A stretch of 64,000 nucleotides of DNA from Pseudomonas sp. ATCC 13867. Its GTDB lineage: Bacteria; Pseudomonadota; Gammaproteobacteria; Pseudomonadales; Pseudomonadaceae. The stretch spans positions 4,285,001-4,349,000 of the forward strand of contig NC_020829.1 in the NCBI RefSeq assembly GCF_000349845.1, in the 5' to 3' direction. The translations under genes were made by a program, and so were the position numbers. Position 1 is the stretch's first letter; each line of letters opens with the position of its first letter. Below the pieces are notes generated by a model, which was given only the letters and a program-made list of their open reading frames with translations, was not told the origin of the DNA and did no database searches. Positions 19,257 through 27,590 of this stretch are shown here, piece after piece.

Positions 19257-20425
19257 AGGCCGATCCGCCCCGCCCGGCCGGTCATGAAGATGCCCGAGGG
19301 TGCCCGCGCCTCGATGCTGCCCAGCAGGGTGCGCCGATAGCTGTCGTAGACCAGTACCCGGTTGTCGTCGCGCGCGGACAGCCAGAGCTGCTCACCGCGC
19401 GGCGAGAACTCCAGGTGCAGCACCGCCTTGCCGGGCCGCAGGCTGTCGATCACCTTGAGGCTGTCGACATCGATGACCTGGACCCGGTCGTTGTCCGGCA
19501 GGGCGAAGTTGACCCAGACCTGGCGCTGGTCCGGACGGACCACGGCGAACACCGGCTGGCCGGCCAGCGGGATGCGCGACACCTCGCTCCAGTCGGACAC
19601 CCGCAGGACCACCAGCTCATGCCGGCCGATGGCGGGCAGGAAGGCGTAGTCGCCGGCCATCGCCCAGCCGCGCAGATGCGGCATCTTGTAGACCGGCCGC
19701 TGCGGATCGTCCGGGACATGGCGCTGCAGCACCTTGCGCACGCCCCGCTCGGGATGCCAGAGGTCGAGCACGGCGACACCCGGTTCGCCGAACAGGCCGG
19801 CGACGTACCAGCGACCATCGGGGCTGACCAGGCCGTCGTAGGGCCGGTCGCCGGCCTTGAACCGGCGGGTCCGCGGGGCCTGCGGATCGCTCAGGTCGGT
19901 CAGCCAGATTTCCCCGGCTTCGAACAGGCTGTAGGCGAACCCCACGCCCGGGACATCGGCGATGCCGACCACCTTGGCCCGCTGCCCCTCGGCATAGGTG
20001 GCCGGAATGTCGGCCCGCAGGCTCAGGTCCCGCGAGGAGAATACCCGGACGCCACCGGGCTGGTAATTGGCCACCGCCACCCAGCGGCCATCCTGGGAGA
20101 TCGCGCCGCCGATGCTGTTGCCGGCCTGCTGGACGCGCGCCACGACGCGTCTGCTCAGCAGGTCGACCTTGCTCAGCCCGCCGTCGCGGCCGAATACGAA
20201 GGCATGCCGCTGGTCCCGCGAGTAGACCAGGCTGGCATGCGACAGATCGCCCAGCCCTTCGATGCGCCCCAGGCTGGTACGGGCGCTGGTGTCCAGCAGT
20301 TGCAGGCTGCCGCTGGCCCGCTCGACCACCAGCGCCAGGTCGCCGGTGCCGCGTTCCTGCGCGGCACCGTGCTGGACGGCGCCCAGCAGCAGGCAGAGGC
20401 CGAGGAGTATCAGGCGTGATTTCAT
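19253..20425 (-). CDS. nirF: NirF, heme d1 biosynthesis beta-propeller protein
   Basis: The 390-residue periplasmic protein resembles the d1-binding propeller of cytochrome cd1 but has no c-type heme motif. It has an N-terminal signal (MKSRLILLGLCLLLGAVQHG). The only Cys there is not preceded by a small residue, so a lipoprotein anchor as in PAO1 NirF is uncertain. The C-terminus PSGIFMTGRAGRIGL is typical of NirF. It takes part in late heme d1 synthesis. Its start overlaps the nirC stop and its stop overlaps the nirDL start. Confidence 0.94.
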   Translation of the reverse strand: MKSRLILLGLCLLLGAVQHGAAQERGTGDLALVVERASGSLQLLDTSARTSLGRIEGLGDLSHASLVYSRDQRHAFVFGRDGGLSKVDLLSRRVVARVQQAGNSIGGAISQDGRWVAVANYQPGGVRVFSSRDLSLRADIPATYAEGQRAKVVGIADVPGVGFAYSLFEAGEIWLTDLSDPQAPRTRRFKAGDRPYDGLVSPDGRWYVAGLFGEPGVAVLDLWHPERGVRKVLQRHVPDDPQRPVYKMPHLRGWAMAGDYAFLPAIGRHELVVLRVSDWSEVSRIPLAGQPVFAVVRPDQRQVWVNFALPDNDRVQVIDVDSLKVIDSLRPGKAVLHLEFSPRGEQLWLSARDDNRVLVYDSYRRTLLGSIEARAPSGIFMTGRAGRIGL

Positions 20426-20748
20426 GGGGGTGTTCCTAGTCTGAGTCGGCGAACCAGCCAGTCCGCCTCCGCTTCGTTCAACAGGCCGCGCCAGGCCGGC
20501 ATCGGCGTGCCGGGGCGGCCGTCCAGCACGGTGCCGCGCAGCAGCGCGTCCGGCTTGCCCGCCAGCGCTTCGGGAAGCAGCGCCGGCCCCAGCCCGCCGC
20601 GCAGGGTCATGCCGTGGCAGGCGCCGCAGTCCTGGCGCAGCAGTTGCTCCAGGGCGGCGGCGCGCTGCGGCCCGCAACAGGGGGGAGCGGCGAGCGCCCC
20701 TGCGGCCGCCACGGCCAGCAGCAGGAACGGCGCGCCGCGTGGCCTCAC
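20422..20748 (-). CDS. nirC: NirC-like small c-type cytochrome
   Basis: The 108-residue protein starts at GTG 20748, overlapping the preceding cytochrome stop (GTGA), which fixes the start. A hydrophobic signal (FLLLAVAAAGALA) is followed by the heme motif CGACH (41-45) and a likely Met ligand in TPMPAW (M83). It occupies the nirC position, directly before nirF. NirC-type cytochromes deliver electrons to cd1 or to d1 biosynthesis in the periplasm. Confidence 0.85.
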   Translation of the reverse strand: MRPRGAPFLLLAVAAAGALAAPPCCGPQRAAALEQLLRQDCGACHGMTLRGGLGPALLPEALAGKPDALLRGTVLDGRPGTPMPAWRGLLNEAEADWLVRRLRLGTPP

Positions 20749-21044
20749 GGCTTCTGCCCGGTGTAGTAACGTACCGCCGCCTCGATCTGCGCATCCGTGA
20801 GGCCGGCGGCGACGGGCGACATCACCGGGTCCTTGCGCGCGCCGCTGCGGAAATCCTGCAGTTGCTTGCGCAGATAGACGTCGCGCTGCCCGGCCAGGTT
20901 GGGGAAGTTCGGCGCCACGCTGACGCCCGCCGCACCGTGGCAGCTGGAACACAACGGCAGCAGGGCCTGCATTTCATCGGCGGCGCTGGCCGCGCCGCTC
21001 AGCAGGAGGGCGGCCATGACAGCGCCCACAGATAGTCCACGCAT
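20745..21044 (-). CDS. Small periplasmic c-type cytochrome at the nirM position
   Basis: The 99-residue protein has a signal peptide (cleavage near ASA-AD), the heme motif CSSCH (32-36) and a Met ligand in PVMSPV (M75). NFPNLAGQRDVYLRKQLQDF is typical of c4/c553-type cytochromes and unlike c551, the NirM of P. aeruginosa. Its position directly after the cd1 gene suggests it is the electron donor to that protein. It is not a NirM orthologue by sequence, so no symbol is given. Confidence 0.88.
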   Translation of the reverse strand: MRGLSVGAVMAALLLSGAASAADEMQALLPLCSSCHGAAGVSVAPNFPNLAGQRDVYLRKQLQDFRSGARKDPVMSPVAAGLTDAQIEAAVRYYTGQKP

Positions 21045-21064
21045 GGAAGTTCTCCTTCAGGGAA

Positions 21065-22633
21065 TCAGGGTTTGCCGCTCTTGGCCTGCGCCTGCAGCCC
21101 GACGGTGCCCCACTCGGTGCGGGCGCGGGAGAAGATCCCGGCCGGGGTTTCCAGGGGATAGCTGGCGACCTCCTCGAGGCTGTGGCTGTCGTAGATGTGC
21201 AGGCGGTCGCCGCTGTAGCCGCCACTGATGTAGAGGTACTTGCCGTCACGGGTGTATTCGGGGAAGTACAGGTGGCCATCGGCCTCGATGGTCTTGGCGA
21301 CGCTCAGGGTGTTCTTGTCGATCAGCTCGACACGCCGGGCGCGGCTGTCCTTGCTCACCACATCGACCGCGACATAGGGCGCATCGGGGTGGGCGGCAGG
21401 CGACTCGGTGGCGCCGGATACCGGGATCTGCTTGATCGTCTCGAAGGTCCGGGCGTCCCACACGGTCACCACATCGCCCTTGTCGCAGGTGCCGATGTTG
21501 GTGCCGAAGGCCACCTGGCGGCCCTTGATCTCGGTGATCGCACCGGAGCCGACGTGCGGCTGGCAACCGCCGGCGATGGTCTTGACCAGCTTGCGCTCCT
21601 TCAGGTCGACCACCGCGAAGGCGTTGCCCACGTAGTCGGCCAGGAACATGTAGCGGCGGTCCGCGGAGAGGAAGGCGTCGTGGACGAAGCGGCCGACCTT
21701 CTCGATCCGGGTGACGATCGGCTCCTGCGGCCTGCTCGGGTCGAGAATCCAGACCTGCCCGGTCTGCCGCACGGCGATGGCGAAGGTATTGTCCAACGGG
21801 CTGGCGATGACCATGCTCGAGGCCGACTCCACCTGCTTGCCGTCGTAGTCCTTGCCGCGCAGTTCGACGCGGCTCAGCGGCTCCAGCGTGCGAGCGTCGA
21901 ACAGGGTGACGATGCCCGGCGAGAAGGAACCGGACAGCAGATAGCGGCCATCCGCGGACACCGCGATGGATGGCCCGCTCAACCCGGCCTTGACCTTGCG
22001 CACCGCCTTCAGCGAGTACAGGTCGATCTTGTAGATTTCCGAGGTGTCGGTCTTCAGGTAGCCCCAACGCGGATTGACCGGGTCATAGTCGAGGATGTGC
22101 GGCGCATAGTCGGTGGGTACCTCGCCCACCTGCTTGTTGGTCTTGCCATCGAAGAACACCACCCGCGCGGCCGGGGCCTTGCCGTAGCGGCCGCGCTGCA
22201 TGATCGCCATCAGGTCGCGCACGTCGCCGTCGTAGACCGGCTTGTCCGGCGGCTTCGATTCGTCGACCAGGACCTCCAGCGAATCGCGAATGTCCTGCAG
22301 CGTCCATTGCGGATTGTCCCGCGGGGTGGTCTTGATGTAGTGCGCCAGCGCGCGGATCTGCTCGTCGCTGAGCACGCCGTGCCACGGCGGCATCAGGGTG
22401 TCGGGGATGCCGAGCATGATCATCGAGCGCAGGGCGGTTTCGCTGGAATTCAGCGCTGTGCTGTTGAGCGCCGGCGCGATGTAGCCGCCACGGTCGGCGC
22501 TGTGGCAGGTCGTGCAGTTCTCCTGGAACAGCCGGGCGGCGTCTATGGGTTCGTCGGCGCCAGCCAGGCCGGGGGCGAGACAGAGGACCAGCGGTAACAG
22601 GCCGCTGACCGAAACGGATCGGAAGCTGTGCAT
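21065..22633 (-). CDS. nirS: Cytochrome cd1 of the NirS/NirN superfamily, at the nirS position
   Basis: The 522-residue periplasmic protein has a signal peptide ending LAGA-DE, a c-heme domain with CTTCH (40-44) and probable Met81, then a heme d1 propeller. His179 in DYAPH fits the d1 proximal ligand. His318 in FVHDA and His360 in CQPH align with the two distal catalytic histidines of NirS; their 42-residue spacing equals that remembered for PAO1 NirS (327 and 369). This favours a nitrite reductase over NirN. Overall divergence is high, however, and the C-terminal PAGIF resembles NirF. ATG 22633 has AGGTGA; an upstream GTG (22663) is less likely. Use of the symbol is by position and ligands. 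Confidence 0.8.
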   Translation of the reverse strand: MHSFRSVSVSGLLPLVLCLAPGLAGADEPIDAARLFQENCTTCHSADRGGYIAPALNSTALNSSETALRSMIMLGIPDTLMPPWHGVLSDEQIRALAHYIKTTPRDNPQWTLQDIRDSLEVLVDESKPPDKPVYDGDVRDLMAIMQRGRYGKAPAARVVFFDGKTNKQVGEVPTDYAPHILDYDPVNPRWGYLKTDTSEIYKIDLYSLKAVRKVKAGLSGPSIAVSADGRYLLSGSFSPGIVTLFDARTLEPLSRVELRGKDYDGKQVESASSMVIASPLDNTFAIAVRQTGQVWILDPSRPQEPIVTRIEKVGRFVHDAFLSADRRYMFLADYVGNAFAVVDLKERKLVKTIAGGCQPHVGSGAITEIKGRQVAFGTNIGTCDKGDVVTVWDARTFETIKQIPVSGATESPAAHPDAPYVAVDVVSKDSRARRVELIDKNTLSVAKTIEADGHLYFPEYTRDGKYLYISGGYSGDRLHIYDSHSLEEVASYPLETPAGIFSRARTEWGTVGLQAQAKSGKP

Positions 22634-22693
22634 GGTGCAGTCACCTGGGCTAATGAACTGCACTCAGGGTATCGACCTGCCCACCCCTCGAAT

Positions 22694-22726
22694 GGGTACA
22701 AGCGGCGTGCCGCACAGGGGTACAAG
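22694..22726 (-). promoter_or_regulatory. Direct repeat CTTGTACCC x2 upstream of the cd1 operon, candidate MocR operator
   Basis: GGGTACAAG occurs at 22694-22702 and again at 22718-22726, 24 bp apart in the same orientation. It lies between the MocR gene stop and the cd1 start, 61-93 bp before the ATG. MocR regulators often bind direct repeats. No TTGAT-N4-ATCAA box was found in the same spacer. The regulatory role is inference. Confidence 0.5.
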
Positions 22727-22738
22727 GCCCCTCCGCCG

Positions 22739-24238
22739 CTACAGGCGCGCGGCGATCTGGCCGATGCGGCGCGCCCCGTCGGCGATGCTGTCCAGCGACA
22801 GCGCCGCATAGCCGAGCAGCAGCATGCGCTCGCTGAGCGCTTCCAGCCCCGGACCGACCACCGCGGCCTGGTCCAGGGTATAGAGCCAGATGTCCGCCTC
22901 ACGGCAGGCCCGCGCCAGCTCCCGCGCCGGCGGCGCCTGCGGCGGCAACCGCCAGCACAGGTGCATGCCGCAATCCACGCCGCTGAACCGGCTCCCCGGA
23001 AACAGGCGCTCCAGCGCGGCCATCAGGCAGTCGCGACGGCGCCGGTACTCCCCACGCACCCGCCGGAGATGCTCGGCATAGACGCCACCGGTGAGGAAGT
23101 CGGCCAGCACCGCCTGGGGCAGCCAGGGGCAGGCATGATTGAGCAGCGCCTTGGCTCGCACCAGCGGCTCGCGCAGCGACGGCGGGCAAACCATGTAGCC
23201 CAGGCGCAGGCTGGCGCCCAGGCTCTTGGAAAAGGTCCCCAGGTGGATCACCCGCTCGCTGTCGAAGGCCTTGAGGGCCGGCAACGGCACGCGCTGGTAG
23301 CGGAAGTCGCCGTCGTAATCGTCCTCCAACACATAGGCGCCCTGGCGGCCGGCCCATTCGAGCAGCGCGCGGCGACGCTCCAGGGACAGCGTCATGCCCA
23401 GCGGGTAGTGCCGCGAGGGGGTGACATAGACCAGGGAACAGGGGCGCTCGGGCAATTCCCCGACACACAACCCCTGCTCGTCCACCGGCACCGGCAGCAT
23501 CTCCCAGCGATGGTAGGCGAACAGGTTGCAGGCGCCGGCATAGGCGGGATTCTCGATCACCACCGGGCGTCGATGATGGTGCGGAAACAGCGACACCACC
23601 AGGCTCAGCGCCTCCTGGATGCCCGAGACGATCAGCACGTCCTCGACGCTGCAACTGATGCCGCGCGCACGGCCCAGGTGCGCGACCAGAGCCGCGCGCA
23701 GGTCGGGGTCGCCCGCCGACGGCGCATAGTCGGTCAGGTAGCGTGGCTGGCTGCGGGCCAGCTGGATCGACGACTTGAACCAGGCGTCGCGGGGGAACAG
23801 TTCCGCCGAGGGGCGCCCCAGGCTGAAGTCCAGCTCGACCGCGGCGCGTATCTCCTCCGGCGTCACCCCGGGGGAAACCGGCAGCGGCTGGCGCATCCCC
23901 GGCAGGAACCCCGGCAGGTCCGGGCGCTGCCCCACCGGGGTACGCGGCAACAGGCGACAGACCGACAGGCTGCGATCCGGCAGGGGATCGGCAACGAACG
24001 TGCCGCGGGTACCACGAGTGACGATATAGCCCTCGCTGCACAGCCGCTCGTAGGCCAGCAACACGGTATTGCGCGCTACGCCGAGGGACTGCGCGAGTTC
24101 ACGGATCGACGGCAGCTGCTGGCCCGGCCTCAGCACGCCCCCGAGCACTTTGCCGCGCAGCTGGTCCGCTACCTGCTGCTGCAGGGAACGTTTGCCGCCG
24201 CGTTCGAGCAACAGCGGAATCTGTTGGAAGGCACGCAT
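22739..24238 (-). CDS. MocR-family (GntR/aminotransferase) transcriptional regulator
   Basis: The 499-residue protein has an N-terminal GntR winged helix (about 15-83, with LPSIRELAQSLGVARNTVLLAY). It is followed by a fold-type-I aminotransferase-like domain with the PLP lysine at K338 in TFSKSLG and EDDYDGDF around 305-312. The PLP site looks intact. Such regulators sense PLP-linked amino compounds and act on adjacent genes. It lies just upstream of and codirectional with the nir operon, and divergent from the acyl-CoA synthetase, so either could be its target. ATG 24238 follows GGAGG. Confidence 0.93.
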   Translation of the reverse strand: MRAFQQIPLLLERGGKRSLQQQVADQLRGKVLGGVLRPGQQLPSIRELAQSLGVARNTVLLAYERLCSEGYIVTRGTRGTFVADPLPDRSLSVCRLLPRTPVGQRPDLPGFLPGMRQPLPVSPGVTPEEIRAAVELDFSLGRPSAELFPRDAWFKSSIQLARSQPRYLTDYAPSAGDPDLRAALVAHLGRARGISCSVEDVLIVSGIQEALSLVVSLFPHHHRRPVVIENPAYAGACNLFAYHRWEMLPVPVDEQGLCVGELPERPCSLVYVTPSRHYPLGMTLSLERRRALLEWAGRQGAYVLEDDYDGDFRYQRVPLPALKAFDSERVIHLGTFSKSLGASLRLGYMVCPPSLREPLVRAKALLNHACPWLPQAVLADFLTGGVYAEHLRRVRGEYRRRRDCLMAALERLFPGSRFSGVDCGMHLCWRLPPQAPPARELARACREADIWLYTLDQAAVVGPGLEALSERMLLLGYAALSLDSIADGARRIGQIAARL

Positions 24239-24490
24239 GAGGAATCCTCCGGGAGTCGAGCCCCATGCTGGAAAAATCGCCGCATCGTCCGGGATGACCA
24301 GCATCAGGCTGACTGCAGACGCCACTGCGTCAAAACGCCACCCGCCGCGGACTACAAAAAGACAACTGTTCGCCCGTGCCTCCCGTGGCACTTTCACCGC
24401 AGTGGTCCCGTTCGCCGGAGCTGCGCCGCGTCTCCTCGCGGGCATGGCGCACCCGCGGCCCTCATCCCGTCACGGAGAACAATAAGAAAC
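24239..24490. promoter_or_regulatory. Divergent promoter region, mocR and acyl-CoA synthetase
   Basis: This 252-bp spacer separates the divergent starts. It contains an A-rich patch ACTACAAAAAGACAACTG near 24350, but no further copy of GGGTACAAG and no ANR box. No open reading frame is convincing. Confidence 0.4.
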
Positions 24491-26404
24491 ATGAATGCTC
24501 CCATTGCCAGCCTGTGCGATGTACAGGCACTGGAATCCATACCTCTGGAAGAACGCAACCTGCCTTCCAGCACCTATGAACTGCTGAGCCGCTCGGCTGA
24601 GCGCTTCGGCCCGGACACCGCCCTGAGCTTCCTGCTGCAGGGCTCGGCCGCCGAGGAGCCGCTGCGCATCAGCTACGCCGAGCTGTTCGCCCGCGTCACC
24701 CAGGCGGCGAATGCCTTCCACCGCCTCGGCGTGCGGCCAGGCAATTCGGTGTCCTTCCTGCTGCCGAACCTGCCGCAGACCCACTACGTGATCTGGGGCG
24801 GCGAAGCGGCGGGGATCGTCAACGCGATCAACCCGCTGCTCGACCCCGAGCACATCGCCGAACTGGTGCGCGCCGCCGACTCCCGCGTGCTGGTGACCCT
24901 GGCGCCCTTCCTCCCCGGCACGGGGCTTTCTTCTGGCGGAGAATTGTGGGACAAGGTCGCCGCCCTGCGCGACGAGCTGCCGGAACTCAACGCCATCGTC
25001 ACCGTCGACCTCGCCAACCTGCTGCCCGAACCGCAGCGCTCGGCGCTCAAGGCCCAACGCGGCGCGCTGCCGGACGGCGTGCTGGACTTCGACGAGCTGC
25101 TCGCCCAGTGCCCGGACGATCACCTGGAAAGCGGCCGGGTGATCGACCCGGACGAAGTCGCCTCCTACTTCCATACCGGCGGCACCACCGGCACGCCGAA
25201 GCTGGCGCCGCACAGCCACTTCAACGAGGTGGCAATGGCCGAGATCATGGGGCTGAACGCCGACTACGACGGTCATGATGTGTTGCTCTGTGGCCTGCCG
25301 CTGTTCCACGTCAACGGCGTGATGGTCACCGGCCTTGCGCCCTTCATGCGCGGCGCCCAGGTGTTGCTGGCCGGCCCGCAGGGCTACCGCAACCCGACGC
25401 TGATCCAGGACTTCTGGAAGCTGGTGGAGCGCTACCGGGTCACCAGTTTCAGCGGCGTGCCGACCATCTTCGCCGCCCTGCTCCAGGTCCCCAGCGAGGG
25501 TCACGACCTGACCAGCCTGCGCTTCGCCCTGTGCGGCGCGGCGCCGATGCCGGTGGAGCTGATCCGCCAGTTCGAAGCCAAGACGGGGCTGAAAATCATC
25601 GAAGGCTACGGCATGACCGAAGGCACCTGTGGCACCAGCTGCAACCCGCGCGGTGGCGAGCGGCGCCCCGGCTCCATCGGCCTGCGCCTGCCTTATTGCC
25701 AGCTCAAGTCGGTGATCCTCGATGCCGCTGGCCAGTACCTGCGCGACGCCGCCGTGGACGAGATCGGTACACTCTGCCTGCGCGGCCCGACCGTGTTCAA
25801 GGGCTACCTGCAGGCCAGCAAGAACAAGGACATCTGGGTCGACGGCGACTGGTTCAACACCGGCGACCTGGGGCGCATCGACGCCGACGGCTACATCTGG
25901 CTCACCGGGCGCAGCAAGGACCTGATCATCCGCGGCGGCCACAACATCGACCCGCAGATGATCGAGGAAGCCCTGCACCGCCACCCCGCCGTGGCAATGG
26001 CCGCCGCCGTGGGCAAGCCGTGCCTGAAGGCCGGCGAACTGCCGGTGGTGTACATCCAGCTCAAGCCAGGCATGCGGGCGAGCGAGGCGGAACTGCTGGA
26101 ACACGCCGCGCAACACGTGCCCGAGCGCGCGGCGGTGCCCAAGGACGTCTGGCTGCTGGACGCCATCCCGGTCACCGCCGTGGGCAAGACCTTCAAGCCC
26201 GCGCTGCGCCTGGATGCCATCCGCCGCGTCCTGGAGGACGAAGTCCGCCATCTGGAGCCGCGACCGGCCGTCGAGGTCGTCGCCGACGACCGCCACGGGC
26301 AGAAGGCGCGCCTGGGCATCGGCCGCCTCACCCCGGACTCACGGGCGGCGCTGGCCGACCGGCTGGGCGGCTACGCGATCCATATCGAGTGGCTGGAAAG
26401 CTGA
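24491..26404 (+). CDS. Acyl-CoA synthetase (AMP-forming)
   Basis: The 637-residue ANL-superfamily ligase would activate a carboxylic acid with ATP and CoA. The P-loop-like motif is FHTGGTTGTPK at about 232-242, YGMTEGTCG lies near 376, and GDWFNTGDLGRID and GRSKDLIIRGG mark the hinge and C-domain. Substrate cannot be read from sequence. The annotated C-domain carries an extra tail of about 60 residues with QKARLGIGRLTPDSRAAL. GGAG lies about 12 nt upstream of the ATG. It is the likely homologue of PAO1 PA3860, which neighbours the esterase there. Confidence 0.9.
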   Translation: MNAPIASLCDVQALESIPLEERNLPSSTYELLSRSAERFGPDTALSFLLQGSAAEEPLRISYAELFARVTQAANAFHRLGVRPGNSVSFLLPNLPQTHYVIWGGEAAGIVNAINPLLDPEHIAELVRAADSRVLVTLAPFLPGTGLSSGGELWDKVAALRDELPELNAIVTVDLANLLPEPQRSALKAQRGALPDGVLDFDELLAQCPDDHLESGRVIDPDEVASYFHTGGTTGTPKLAPHSHFNEVAMAEIMGLNADYDGHDVLLCGLPLFHVNGVMVTGLAPFMRGAQVLLAGPQGYRNPTLIQDFWKLVERYRVTSFSGVPTIFAALLQVPSEGHDLTSLRFALCGAAPMPVELIRQFEAKTGLKIIEGYGMTEGTCGTSCNPRGGERRPGSIGLRLPYCQLKSVILDAAGQYLRDAAVDEIGTLCLRGPTVFKGYLQASKNKDIWVDGDWFNTGDLGRIDADGYIWLTGRSKDLIIRGGHNIDPQMIEEALHRHPAVAMAAAVGKPCLKAGELPVVYIQLKPGMRASEAELLEHAAQHVPERAAVPKDVWLLDAIPVTAVGKTFKPALRLDAIRRVLEDEVRHLEPRPAVEVVADDRHGQKARLGIGRLTPDSRAALADRLGGYAIHIEWLES

Positions 26405-26410
26405 TGAAGC

Positions 26411-26437
26411 GCCGGGCCGACCGCCGGTCGGCCCGGC
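26411..26437 (+). terminator. Strong hairpin after the acyl-CoA synthetase gene
   Basis: Perfect 12-bp arms GCCGGGCCGACC and GGTCGGCCCGGC enclose a 3-nt loop, 7 nt after the stop codon. There is no T-run. It should stabilise the 3' end or pause polymerase and would act only partly as an intrinsic terminator. Confidence 0.6.
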
Positions 26438-26555
26438 ATGGCGCCAGATTGCCAGTATCCAAATCTGATTAATACTGATGGCTCAATGTGCGTAATGGAC
26501 TACAGGGAGAGTCAGTCGTGCACATCATCATCCCCGTCCCCGCTTCCGCCGCACC

Positions 26556-27494
26556 ATGAAAGCCGCGCAGTGGAAGGAGGATATCCAGCAACTGCAGCAC
26601 CTTCGCCTGTTCCAGAACGTGGCCGTGGCCAGCCTGCAACAGCTGCTGAAGGATTTCCGCGCCTGCGAGCTGGAAGCCGGTGAAATCCTCCTCTCGCCCT
26701 TCAACCGCAACCACTTCCTTTATATGGTCCTGCACGGGCAGTTGAAGGTGTACCTCGGCTCGCTCGACAACCAACCGGTAACCGCCCTCAACCCTGGCGA
26801 CTGCGCCGGCGAGATCAGCTTCATCGACAACGATCATCCTTCCGCCTACGTGGTCGCCACCGAGCCGACCACCGTCCTGCGCCTGCACCGCGAAGCCCTG
26901 ATCAGTCTCTTCCAGCAAGCCCCGCAGGTGATGCAGAACCTCCTCGGCGTCCTTTGCGAGCGGGTCCGCCAGGGCAACCGGATCATTCTCGACACCGAAC
27001 AGAACGCCAACATCGACACCCTGACCGGACTGTTCAACCGGCGCTGGCTGGAACACATCTACGACCGCGAAAGCACCCGCTGCGCCTTCAACGAACAACC
27101 GCTGTGCCTGCTCATGCTGGATGTCGACCACTTCAAGGACTACAACGACGAGCACGGCCACCTGGCCGGCGACTACGCCCTCTGCCTGGTCGCCCACACC
27201 CTGCGCAGCCAATTGCGGCCCAAGGACAGCATGGCTCGCTATGGCGGCGAAGAGTTCGTCATCCTGCTCCCGGAAATCGCCGTGGAAGAAGCCCGGCGTA
27301 TCGGTAACCGGCTGCGCCAGAGCCTGGAGCAGATCGGCTCCTTCTACTCGCCAGTCGGTGCACTGCCGGGTGTCACCGTATCGCTGGGCCTGGCCCAGAT
27401 GGATTACCTGGAGAACCTGCAGAGCCTGATCCTGCGCGCCGACAGCGCGCTCTACCAGGCCAAGCAGGAAGGCCGCAACCGCCTGGTGGGATGA
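26556..27494 (+). CDS. Diguanylate cyclase with N-terminal cyclic-nucleotide-binding-like domain
   Basis: The 312-residue cytoplasmic protein has a cNMP-binding/CRP-type sensor fold (about 15-135, with GDCAGEISFIDNDHPSAYVV) and a GGDEF domain (about 150-312). The active-site loop is GGEEF (230-234), metal Asp189 lies in LDVDHFK, and an RxxD inhibitory site (RPKD, 221-224) lies five residues before GGEEF. An active, feedback-inhibited cyclic-di-GMP synthase is therefore expected. The sensor ligand is unknown. It lies between the acyl-CoA synthetase and a dipeptidase gene, a region with no such gene in PAO1 as remembered. Confidence 0.92.
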   Translation: MKAAQWKEDIQQLQHLRLFQNVAVASLQQLLKDFRACELEAGEILLSPFNRNHFLYMVLHGQLKVYLGSLDNQPVTALNPGDCAGEISFIDNDHPSAYVVATEPTTVLRLHREALISLFQQAPQVMQNLLGVLCERVRQGNRIILDTEQNANIDTLTGLFNRRWLEHIYDRESTRCAFNEQPLCLLMLDVDHFKDYNDEHGHLAGDYALCLVAHTLRSQLRPKDSMARYGGEEFVILLPEIAVEEARRIGNRLRQSLEQIGSFYSPVGALPGVTVSLGLAQMDYLENLQSLILRADSALYQAKQEGRNRLVG

Positions 27495-27590
27495 CGCCGC
27501 CGGCGCCAACCTCGCGCGGATTTCCCGCGCCTGCCAGTCCCCGTCTTTGCTAGAGTCGCCGCACTGGAACAAGACAGCCTGGAAGCTGAG

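Noticed and set aside
21065..22633. Calling the cd1 gene nirN
   Set aside because: Both NirS-type distal histidines and their spacing are present, and the gene takes the nirS place in the operon. NirN remains possible until a tree is made.
22634..22738. ANR/DNR box before the cd1 operon
   Set aside because: No TTGAT-N4-ATCAA match, even with one mismatch, was found by eye in this spacer.
22628..24490. Upstream extension of the acyl-CoA synthetase frame across the MocR region
   Set aside because: It runs antisense to the MocR gene. The ligase domain begins at the ATG at 24491, with its own ribosome site.
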